DNA of 64,000 nucleotides from Clostridia bacterium (lineage in GTDB: Bacteria; Bacillota; Clostridia; Oscillospirales; CAG-272). A model generated the notes under the pieces. It saw only the letters and a program-made list of their open reading frames with translations. It was not told the origin of the DNA and did not search any database. The position numbers and the translations under genes were made by a program. Below, piece after piece: positions 25,427-31,590 of this stretch (the stretch's first letter is position 1; every line of letters begins with the position of its first letter). The stretch is taken from positions 1-64,000 of the forward strand of contig JAFQDK010000042.1 in the NCBI GenBank assembly GCA_017399305.1. Direction: 5' to 3'.

Positions 25427-26587
25427 TTAGTCTTTGATTTTAGGTTTCTTGTCCTGATTCTTGGCAGGAACTTTTTCGCCGTTCAGCAGAGTCTGTCCAG
25501 CGCCTTTCACCTCGGATTCAACCTCGGGGAGTTCATCATAGTCATCGTCGTCGATGTGATGGAGAGAGCGGACACGGATCTTTTCAGATGTCTTTCTTGT
25601 GTCATAGCCCTTTGCTTTCATTTCTTTTTCGGCAGCCTTTACATCCTCTTCTGTCATCTTCGGTACAGGCATGAGCTTTGAAAGCAGCACAGTCTGCAGG
25701 AAGGAGAGAATATTGGAGTAGATCCAGTAAAGACCAATCGCACTTGAGAATGTGAAGCAGAAATAAAGGGACATAAGGGGCATCATCCAGTCCATCATCT
25801 TCATGCTACAGCCTGTCTGCGCATCCTGTGTTGCAGCGGACTGATAGGTGAACTTTCTGGTCATCTTCATGGTGAATACCTGAAGAAGGAAACATCCCAC
25901 AGGGATTATCATGTATTTTACTACATCGATAAATGCAGGTGTACCTACGCCTGTAACAGTGCTCTTACCGGTGAAGCCGCTGAATACTTCAGAGGGGGTA
26001 ACACCAAGGTTAAGACTAAACAGGTCAAGGTTGGGGATTCGTGCGAGTTCGGGATATGATGCAGTGAGTGCTTCAATGTTTGCGTGATCCTTGATAATGG
26101 ATATCGCGTTGATCTGGTCAAGACCTGCAACATTGCTTGCAGTAACTGCTGCGGCATTTGCACCGGTGCCAACGGTAAGACCGATTTCATTTGCCAGCGC
26201 AACGAGTGTATCTGTAGTCATGTTACAGATGTAGGAAAGGGGCTGGCGAATGATGGTGTAGATTACCATGATAAGACCGAGCTGAACCACAAGAGGAAGG
26301 CATCCGCCAAAGGGGCTGACATTTTCTTTCTGCTGCAGTTCAAGAATCTCTTGCTGCATTCTCTGCATGGTGGCGCGGTCGGTGCGGCCGGCATATTTCT
26401 TTCTGATTACCTCTTCTTTAGGGCGAAGAGCGGCCATTCTTATCTGATTTTTCTGCTGTTTGATGCCGAGAGGCAAAAGCACCAGCTTAAAGAAGATGGT
26501 GAACAGCAAAAGCGACAGGGCATAGCTACCCGTGAAGCTGTCAAACAATCGCATCAAAAATGCGAAAGGAGCGTACAAAATTTCCAT
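25427..26587 (-). CDS. yidC: Membrane protein insertase YidC/Oxa1
   Basis: 386 residues, five membrane segments. The cytoplasmic Arg-rich loop (MAALRPKEEVIRKKYAG), the GGCLPLVVQLGLIMVIY helix and the late WMMPLMSLYFCFTFSSAIGLYWIYSN segment are diagnostic. The charged C-terminal tail is long (~90 residues). No lipobox is seen, unlike SpoIIIJ of Bacillus. A long loop (~130-220) between helices 2 and 3 is larger than usual. It sits between yidD and jag in the classic order. Confidence 0.94.
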   Translation of the reverse strand: MEILYAPFAFLMRLFDSFTGSYALSLLLFTIFFKLVLLPLGIKQQKNQIRMAALRPKEEVIRKKYAGRTDRATMQRMQQEILELQQKENVSPFGGCLPLVVQLGLIMVIYTIIRQPLSYICNMTTDTLVALANEIGLTVGTGANAAAVTASNVAGLDQINAISIIKDHANIEALTASYPELARIPNLDLFSLNLGVTPSEVFSGFTGKSTVTGVGTPAFIDVVKYMIIPVGCFLLQVFTMKMTRKFTYQSAATQDAQTGCSMKMMDWMMPLMSLYFCFTFSSAIGLYWIYSNILSFLQTVLLSKLMPVPKMTEEDVKAAEKEMKAKGYDTRKTSEKIRVRSLHHIDDDDYDELPEVESEVKGAGQTLLNGEKVPAKNQDKKPKIKD

Positions 26588-26605
26588 TTTAATATATCCT
26601 TTTAA

Positions 26606-26860
26606 TTAATCTTCATCGCTTGGTTGTTTTGAATAGGGTTTGAATCCTTTGTCAGGTACGGGATCGTAGCCTCCACGTCCATAAGGGTTACAGCGGAGAA
26701 TGCGGTACACGGTGAGGATAAGCCCTGAAAAAAAGCCACGTTTTTGAAACGCCTCAAGGGCGTAGGCGGAACAGGTAGGAGTAAACCTGCAACAACTCGG
26801 CTTAAGCGGTGAAATAAATTTGCGATACAACTTTACAAGCCATATACAGACGTATTTCAT
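26606..26860 (-). CDS. yidD: Membrane protein insertion efficiency factor YidD
   Basis: 84 residues. The [15 protein letters not shown] motif and [12 protein letters not shown] are family hallmarks. A small, amphipathic membrane-associated protein that helps YidC-dependent insertion. It overlaps the rnpA 3' end by 4 nt and is followed by yidC after 18 nt. Confidence 0.95.
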   Translation of the reverse strand: MKYVCIWLVKLYRKFISPLKPSCCRFTPTCSAYALEAFQKRGFFSGLILTVYRILRCNPYGRGGYDPVPDKGFKPYSKQPSDED

Positions 26861-27228
26861 ATCAGTTCAAGTTTTTTCAGCGCGCGCAAAAGTTCGCGCT
26901 CAACGTCAGTTGTTTTCTTGTTTGCGATAGCCTCACGTGCGACAAGCACAATGAGGTTGCCTGTTTTTACTTTGTATGTGGTATCAATGTTTTTGTAAGC
27001 GTGCCGAATAATACGTTTTGCTCGGTTGCGCTGAACCGCGCCGCCGATTTTTTTACCCACAGTAAGACCTATACGGTTGATGTACTTCTTTTCGGGGTTA
27101 GCCTTCATGAGTACGTGTTTTCTGAAATCGGGCAGGACATAAACAGCTATAGTCGGCAACACAGCCTTTTTGCCCTTCTTATATGCTTTTGAATACAGGT
27201 GATTTTCGCATATTGCGCGGTATTTCAT
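26857..27228 (-). CDS. rnpA: Ribonuclease P protein component
   Basis: Protein subunit of RNase P, which matures tRNA 5' ends. 123 residues, with the RNR motif [18 protein letters not shown] (~residues 79-96) and the N-terminal aromatic substrate-binding cleft. RBS GGAAGGTGATG. The RNA subunit gene rnpB is not in the window. Confidence 0.95.
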   Translation of the reverse strand: MKYRAICENHLYSKAYKKGKKAVLPTIAVYVLPDFRKHVLMKANPEKKYINRIGLTVGKKIGGAVQRNRAKRIIRHAYKNIDTTYKVKTGNLIVLVAREAIANKKTTDVERELLRALKKLELI

Positions 27229-27275
27229 TTATACATCACCTTCCGATTGATAATAAAAATTTGTGACATAAAACA

Positions 27276-27311
27276 AAACCCCGATAATCTCGGTGAGAGT
27301 TATCGGAGTTT
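27276..27311 (-). terminator. Internal attenuator between rpmH and rnpA
   Basis: Read leftward, CCGATAA (27306-27300) pairs with TTATCGG (27287-27281), extended by four further pairs across one mismatch, and is followed by GTTTTGTTTT. This looks like a weak intrinsic terminator that would lower rnpA relative to rpmH. Another small hairpin (ACTCCC/GGGAGT, ~27315-27328) precedes it. Confidence 0.6.
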
Positions 27312-27350
27312 GAAACTCCCGTGGGAGTAAGTATTAAGGCAGGCGAAGAA

Positions 27351-27485
27351 TTAATAGGTAAGTCTTGCTCTGCCCTTAGCGCGGCGTCTCTTGAGTACTT
27401 TTCTGCCGTCTGCGGTCTTCATTCTCTTTCTGAAGCCGTGCTCTTTTTTTCTCTGGCGCTTCTTAGGCTGATATGTTCTAAGCAT
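27351..27485 (-). CDS. rpmH: 50S ribosomal protein L34
   Basis: A 44-residue, highly basic protein starting [17 protein letters not shown] and ending GRARLTY. The whole length matches L34. AGGAGGTG lies 8 nt before the ATG. First gene of rpmH-rnpA-yidD-yidC-jag-mnmE. Confidence 0.97.
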   Translation of the reverse strand: MLRTYQPKKRQRKKEHGFRKRMKTADGRKVLKRRRAKGRARLTY

Positions 27486-27555
27486 CGTGATCTGCACCTC
27501 CTTGCAAGATTTCGGAAGCGATAACTTCGCGTGTATTCACAATAAGACAACCTAT

Positions 27556-27584
27556 ATTATATTGAAAAGATAGGTAAATGTCAA
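27556..27584 (-). promoter_or_regulatory. rpmH promoter (full consensus)
   Basis: On the minus strand, TTGACA (27584-27579) and TATAAT (27561-27556) with exactly 17 bp between. A perfect sigma-A match, fitting strong ribosomal protein expression. Leader about 65 nt. Confidence 0.9.
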
Positions 27585-27604
27585 GTGTTTTTTGAAAATA
27601 ATTT

Positions 27605-27628
27605 CAAGCCGCGCCGCGGCGCGGCTTG
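27605..27628. terminator. alaS 3' palindrome
   Basis: A perfect 24-bp GC-rich palindrome begins 10 nt after the alaS stop. The T-run is stronger on the plus strand (27630-27640) than on the minus strand, so efficiency for alaS is uncertain. Confidence 0.65.
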
Positions 27629-27638
27629 ATTTTTTGTT

Positions 27639-30260
27639 TTATTTAAGTTGTTCTGCGAGGATTCCAGCTGCTGCTGCAAGCGCTTCATCAACCTTGGATA
27701 TGTCTGCGCCGCCCGCCATTGCGCCGTCGGGACGTCCGCCGCCCTTGCCGCCTGTAACGGCTGCAACTGCGCCTACAAGCTTGCCTGCGTGTGCGCCTGC
27801 CTTAACGGCATCTGCACCTGCCGAGGCCGCAAATTGAAGCTTGCCGCCGTCAACTGCCGCGATAACCGCAACAGCCTTCGGGTTGTTAGCCTTGATTTCA
27901 TCGCACATAGAGCGCGCCGCCTGTGCGTTTCCGTCAACCTTTGCGGTGAAGAGCTCTGTGTCGCCTACAGCTACGCTTGCAATGTTTGCAAGTGCATTCT
28001 GCGAAAGCTTTGCATTAGCTGCTTCAAGCTCTTTCTTCAGTGCTTTAATCTCGTTCTGGAGAGCCTGTGCACGAGCAGGGTTGTCGTTTACGTTTGCGCT
28101 CTTGAGCTGCTGCGCGGTCTTTGCAGCGAGCATTTCGCTGTCCTTAAGCATACCAAGTACGCCAAGACCGGTTGTAGCAGTGATACGGCGAACACCTGCC
28201 GCTACAGAGGATTCGGAAACTACCTTGAAAAGACCAACCTTAGCGGTGTTGGAAACGTGTGTACCGCCGCAAAGTTCGGTGGAGTAGTCGCCCATCTTAA
28301 CCATACGAACCTTGTCGCCGTACTTCTCGCCGAAGAGTGCCATTGCGCCCTCTTTCTTTGCGGTTTCGGCATCGGTAACCTTGGTGACAACCTCTGCACC
28401 GTCAAGGATTGCTTCGTTTACAAGCATTTCCACCTTTTCGATTTCCTCGGCGGTCATTGCCGCAAAGTGAGTGAAGTCAAAACGGCATTCCTTTTCGTCT
28501 ACATAGGAGCCTGCCTGCTCAACGTGGTTGCCGAGAACCTTTCGGAGCGCACCCTGAAGCAGGTGAGCCGCAGAGTGGTTGCGGCGGATTGTGTTTCTGC
28601 GACACTCGTCGATTGCAGCAGTAACAGTTTCGCCAACCTTGATTGTGCCGTTTTCAACACGGCAGATGTGGATGTATACACCGTCGCTCTTCTTGGTATC
28701 AAGAACGGTAACGGTAGCATTAGCGGTAGTAATTGTACCTGTGTCGCCGACCTGACCGCCGCCCTCGCCGTAGAAGGGAGTAGCGTCGAGGATGATGGAG
28801 CATTCGCCCTCGTTTATCTCTTCGAGGTTATTGTCGCCGTCGATGATTGCAAGTACTTTTGCATCGGTGGAAGCATTTTCGTAGCCTGTGAACTCGGTCT
28901 TTGCAAGTGAGGAGAGAAGTGTCTTTGACGACTCGCTCCAGCCGCCGATGTCCTTGCGGTTAGCTCTTGCGGTCATGCGCTGGTTTTCCATTTCAGCCTT
29001 GTACTTGTCCTCGTCAATGGAAAGTCCCTTTTCCTCTGCAATTTCTCTTGTGAGGTCAATCGGGAAGCCGTATGTGTCATAAAGCTTGAAAACGTCTGCG
29101 CCGTCAAGAACGGTCTTGTTTTCAGCCTGTGCTTTTGCAATAAGGTCATTGAGGATTGCAAGACCTGCATCAATTGTTGCATTGAAGCGGTCCTCTTCCA
29201 TAGAGATAACCTTCTTGATGTACGCCTGCTTGTCTGCAAGCTCGGGATATGCACCGACATTAAGCTCGATTACAACGTCGCAAAGGTCGCTGAGGAATAC
29301 GTGATTGATTCCGAGAAGCTTTGCGTTTCTTGCCGCACGGCGAAGAATTCTGCGGAGAACGTAGCCTCTGCCTTCGTTAGAAGGAATAACGCCATCGCAA
29401 ATCATAAATGTTGCGCTTCTGATGTGGTCGGTGATGATACGGATGGAAATGTCGTCCTGCTTGTCATCGCCGTACTTCTTGCCGGCAACCTCACAAACAG
29501 TGTCGAGAATCTTGCGAACAGTGTCAACCTCAAAGAGGTTGTCAACGCCCTGCATTACGCAAGCGAGACGCTCAAGACCCATACCTGTATCAATGTTCTT
29601 CTGTGCAAGCTCGGTGTAGTTGCCGTTACCGTCATTGTTGAACTGAGAGAATACGTTGTTCCAGATCTCCATAAATCTGTCGCACTCACAGCCGGGCTTA
29701 CAGTCAGGGGAGCCGCAGCCGTACTTTATGCCGCGGTCAAAGTAAATTTCGGAGCAGGGGCCGCAGGGACCGCTGCCGTGTTCCCAGAAGTTGTCTGCCT
29801 TGCCGAGAGGAATGATCTTTTCGGCGGGAACTCCGATTTTCTTGTTCCAGATCTCAAAAGCTTCGTTGTCCTCTTCGTAGATAGAGGGGTAGAGAAGCTC
29901 TTCGGGAATCTCAAGCCACTTGGTAAGGAATTCCCATGCCCACGGAATAGCTTCGTTCTTGAAATAGTCGCCGAACGAGAAGTTGCCGAGCATTTCAAAG
30001 TATGTGCCGTGACGTGCGGTCTTACCGACGCTTTCAAGGTCGGGGGTACGGATACACTTCTGGCATGTGGTTACACGGGTGCGAGGAGGAACTACCTCAC
30101 CGGTGAAGTACTTCTTCATCGGAGCCATACCTGAGTTTATGAGGAGGAGAGACTTGTCGCCCTGAGGCACGAGCGGAAAGCTCGGCAGGCGAAGGTGTCC
30201 CTTGCTTTCAAAGAAAGAAAGGTATTTTTCTCTTAAATCGTTGAGAGATGTCCACTTCAT
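27639..30260 (-). CDS. alaS: Alanine-tRNA ligase
   Basis: Charges tRNA-Ala; class II synthetase. 873 residues. Aminoacylation domain ~1-240 (FFESKGHLRLPSFPLVP, GMAPMKKYFTGE, TCQKCIRT), editing domain with HSAAHLLQGALR (~565) and the zinc/editing motif CGGTHVSNT (~665), and a C-terminal oligomerisation/C-Ala domain ending in a Gly-rich GGKGGGRPDGAMAGG segment. Promoter at 30309-30337. No T-box fits in the ~45-nt leader. It lies where dnaA usually precedes rpmH. Confidence 0.97.
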   Translation of the reverse strand: MKWTSLNDLREKYLSFFESKGHLRLPSFPLVPQGDKSLLLINSGMAPMKKYFTGEVVPPRTRVTTCQKCIRTPDLESVGKTARHGTYFEMLGNFSFGDYFKNEAIPWAWEFLTKWLEIPEELLYPSIYEEDNEAFEIWNKKIGVPAEKIIPLGKADNFWEHGSGPCGPCSEIYFDRGIKYGCGSPDCKPGCECDRFMEIWNNVFSQFNNDGNGNYTELAQKNIDTGMGLERLACVMQGVDNLFEVDTVRKILDTVCEVAGKKYGDDKQDDISIRIITDHIRSATFMICDGVIPSNEGRGYVLRRILRRAARNAKLLGINHVFLSDLCDVVIELNVGAYPELADKQAYIKKVISMEEDRFNATIDAGLAILNDLIAKAQAENKTVLDGADVFKLYDTYGFPIDLTREIAEEKGLSIDEDKYKAEMENQRMTARANRKDIGGWSESSKTLLSSLAKTEFTGYENASTDAKVLAIIDGDNNLEEINEGECSIILDATPFYGEGGGQVGDTGTITTANATVTVLDTKKSDGVYIHICRVENGTIKVGETVTAAIDECRRNTIRRNHSAAHLLQGALRKVLGNHVEQAGSYVDEKECRFDFTHFAAMTAEEIEKVEMLVNEAILDGAEVVTKVTDAETAKKEGAMALFGEKYGDKVRMVKMGDYSTELCGGTHVSNTAKVGLFKVVSESSVAAGVRRITATTGLGVLGMLKDSEMLAAKTAQQLKSANVNDNPARAQALQNEIKALKKELEAANAKLSQNALANIASVAVGDTELFTAKVDGNAQAARSMCDEIKANNPKAVAVIAAVDGGKLQFAASAGADAVKAGAHAGKLVGAVAAVTGGKGGGRPDGAMAGGADISKVDEALAAAAGILAEQLK

Positions 30261-30308
30261 AGTTTTAAAGTCCTTTTATATATAATATTTTTTATTTTCC
30301 ATCTTAAT

Positions 30309-30337
30309 ATTATAGCATCGACAAAATGATATGTCAA
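30309..30337 (-). promoter_or_regulatory. alaS promoter (full consensus)
   Basis: TTGACA (30337-30332) and TATAAT (30314-30309), 17-bp spacer on the minus strand. It is immediately next to the palindromic repeat region beginning near 30347. Confidence 0.88.
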
Positions 30338-30344
30338 TGAAAAG

Positions 30345-30545
30345 ATAAATTAATGTTTATCAGCCTCCCTTGCTTAAAGGGAGGGGGACCGCCGTCGGGT
30401 TCCCGAAAGCGAGCTTGTCGAGCTTTTGGGGTTCGGGCGTTAGCGGTGGAGGGATACGTAAAAACCGCAGTATTTACAATGGTTTAGGAGTGTATCCCCC
30501 AGTCGCCATTCGGCGACAGCCCCCTTTAGGCAAGGGGGCCTTTAG
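30345..30545. repeat. Composite intergenic palindromic repeat
   Basis: This fills the 310-nt gap between alaS and the DUF6809-like gene. The left arm CCTCCCTTGCTTAAAGGGAG (from 30364) and the right arm, read inverted, CCCCCTTGCCTAAAGGGGGC (30540-30521) are similar and point towards each other. Inside are GTCGCC/GGCGAC and an inner CCGCC...GGCGTTAGCGG stem-loop region. This is the layout of REP/MITE-like repeats common between genes of gut Clostridia. No ORF of note. Confidence 0.65.
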
Positions 30546-30570
30546 CAAGCGAATCATTAGTTTATCCACT

Positions 30571-30834
30571 TTAATCATTGAAAAAGCAAGCGCACATCAG
30601 CCGTACACCGAGCGTGAATCCGACCTTGAATGTTTCTGTGTTCTCGATGTCTGTCATGTTGGTATATGCTTCTAAAAGCTCACATAGTTTTTCTGTGGTT
30701 TTTTCATTATGAGTTTGCCTAAAAGCGGTTGCAAGATTGTTAAATACGTTACTTGCCTTTTTGTATTCTTCATTTTGTCCGATTGCGATATCCGGCGCAA
30801 TGTTACCCATAAAAAGCTCTTTTATAATATCCAT
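30571..30834 (-). CDS. Small DUF6809-like protein
   Basis: 87 residues, mostly helical: N-terminal MDIIKELFMGNIAPD, a central helix (KKASNVFNNLATAFRQT), and a C-terminal TFKVGFTLGVRLMCACF. The overall pattern (ELxxGNIxP at the start, FxxGFxLGxRLM at the end) matches the small clostridial family I know as DUF6809, function unknown. RBS AAGGGGAT. It diverges from an XRE regulator and has a full-consensus promoter. It might be controlled by that regulator. Confidence 0.65.
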   Translation of the reverse strand: MDIIKELFMGNIAPDIAIGQNEEYKKASNVFNNLATAFRQTHNEKTTEKLCELLEAYTNMTDIENTETFKVGFTLGVRLMCACFFND

Positions 30835-30876
30835 TTTAAATCCCCTTAAGTCTCACAATATGTGTTTTTGAATATA

Positions 30877-30905
30877 ATTATATACATATCATGTGATTTT
30901 GTCAA
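30877..30905 (-). promoter_or_regulatory. Promoter of the DUF6809-like gene
   Basis: TTGACA (30905-30900) and TATAAT (30882-30877) with 17 bp between, minus strand: a perfect consensus for a small accessory gene. Confidence 0.85.
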
Positions 30906-30949
30906 GCGTGGCGTTGGATAAATCTCATTTTAAAAGACTTTGATTTACT

Positions 30950-30971
30950 TTTTACAAGACATTATGTAAAA
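30950..30971 (+). promoter_or_regulatory. Candidate operator upstream of the XRE gene
   Basis: Inverted repeat TTTTACA (30950-30956) / TGTAAAA (30965-30971), 8-bp spacer, 31 bp before the regulator's start. A plausible autoregulatory site; AT-rich context lowers certainty. Confidence 0.45.
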
Positions 30972-31001
30972 TCTAAATAAAGACTGTTTGGGGGTGTAGA
31001 A

Positions 31002-31328
31002 GTGTACTTTGGAGAAAGAATAAGAGAATTACGCAAGCTGAACAATCTTACGCAAGAAGAACTGGGTAAGAAAGTATTCACAGGAAAGAATAATATCAGT
31101 AGATATGAGTTGGGGCAAAGTACCCCGTCTTATGAAACCTTGCGGTTGATTGCTCTTGAACTTGACACCACCACTGACTATCTTTTGGGTATGCCGGATG
31201 CGCCTGTGTCGAGAAAGGTGCAAACTTCAACTGAGTTTTCTAAAATAATCGAGATAACTGCGGATTTTTCAAAAACAGAAACCGCAAAACTTCTCGAATA
31301 TGCAGAAATGCTTAAAAAGAGTAGATAA
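31002..31328 (+). CDS. XRE-family transcriptional regulator
   Basis: 108 residues. Residues ~4-62 form a Cro/C1-type helix-turn-helix (IRELRKLNNLTQEELGKKV, GKNNISRYELGQSTPSYETL, TTDYLLG). The C-terminal ~45 residues are helical and may dimerise. Start is a GTG at 31002 after GGGGGTG. A perfect 15-bp-stem terminator follows. It diverges from the DUF6809-like gene; regulation of that gene is inferred. Confidence 0.88.
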   Translation: MYFGERIRELRKLNNLTQEELGKKVFTGKNNISRYELGQSTPSYETLRLIALELDTTTDYLLGMPDAPVSRKVQTSTEFSKIIEITADFSKTETAKLLEYAEMLKKSR

Positions 31329-31343
31329 AATTTAGTCTTATAT

Positions 31344-31390
31344 AAAAATCTTGCAAAACTGATAGAAATTTTGCAAGATTTTTGTTTTAA
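31344..31390 (+). terminator. Terminator after the XRE gene
   Basis: AAAAATCTTGCAAAA (31344-31358) pairs perfectly with 31369-31383, followed by GTTTT. Confidence 0.88.
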
Positions 31391-31398
31391 CAGGGATG

Positions 31399-31553
31399 AT
31401 GTAAATTAGAGTTTACGCGTTCACGCGTAAACAGTAGGGCGGGGGTTTATCTCCCGCCGCAAACCGCCAGCAGATGTTGTACAGGCGGCAGGAGCAAGCC
31501 CCTGCCCTACGGTTTGTTTATTCCAATTTACTCCCATAAACATTAATTTACAT
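31399..31553. repeat. MITE-like element with ATGTAAATTA terminal inverted repeats
   Basis: ATGTAAATTA at 31399-31408 is repeated inverted at 31544-31553 (imperfect extension to about 20 bp). Inside are a hairpin GTTTACGCGT/ACGCGTAAAC (31411-31432) and a G-rich palindrome from GTAGGGCGGGGG (31434) to CCCTGCCCTAC (31500-31510). No coding capacity. It occupies most of the gap between the XRE gene and the sialidase-like gene. Confidence 0.65.
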
Positions 31554-31588
31554 AAACAAAGGCACTTGCGTTATGCAAGTGCCTTTGT
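31551..31588 (-). terminator. Terminator of the sialidase-like gene
   Basis: ACAAAGGCACTTGC (31556-31569) pairs with 31575-31588; leftward it continues into a TTTGTTTAT tract. Confidence 0.85.
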
Positions 31589-31590
31589 GG

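Noticed and set aside
27486..27638. Replication origin upstream of rpmH
   Set aside because: No DnaA-box cluster (TTATCCACA) and no dnaA; the region is explained by a promoter and the alaS palindrome. One near-match at 30559 is isolated.
27648..30134. Long plus-strand open frames opposite alaS
   Set aside because: They are antisense to a clear alanyl-tRNA synthetase and lack recognisable domains or RBS.
30261..30305. T-box leader before alaS
   Set aside because: The leader after the promoter is about 45 nt, far below T-box size.
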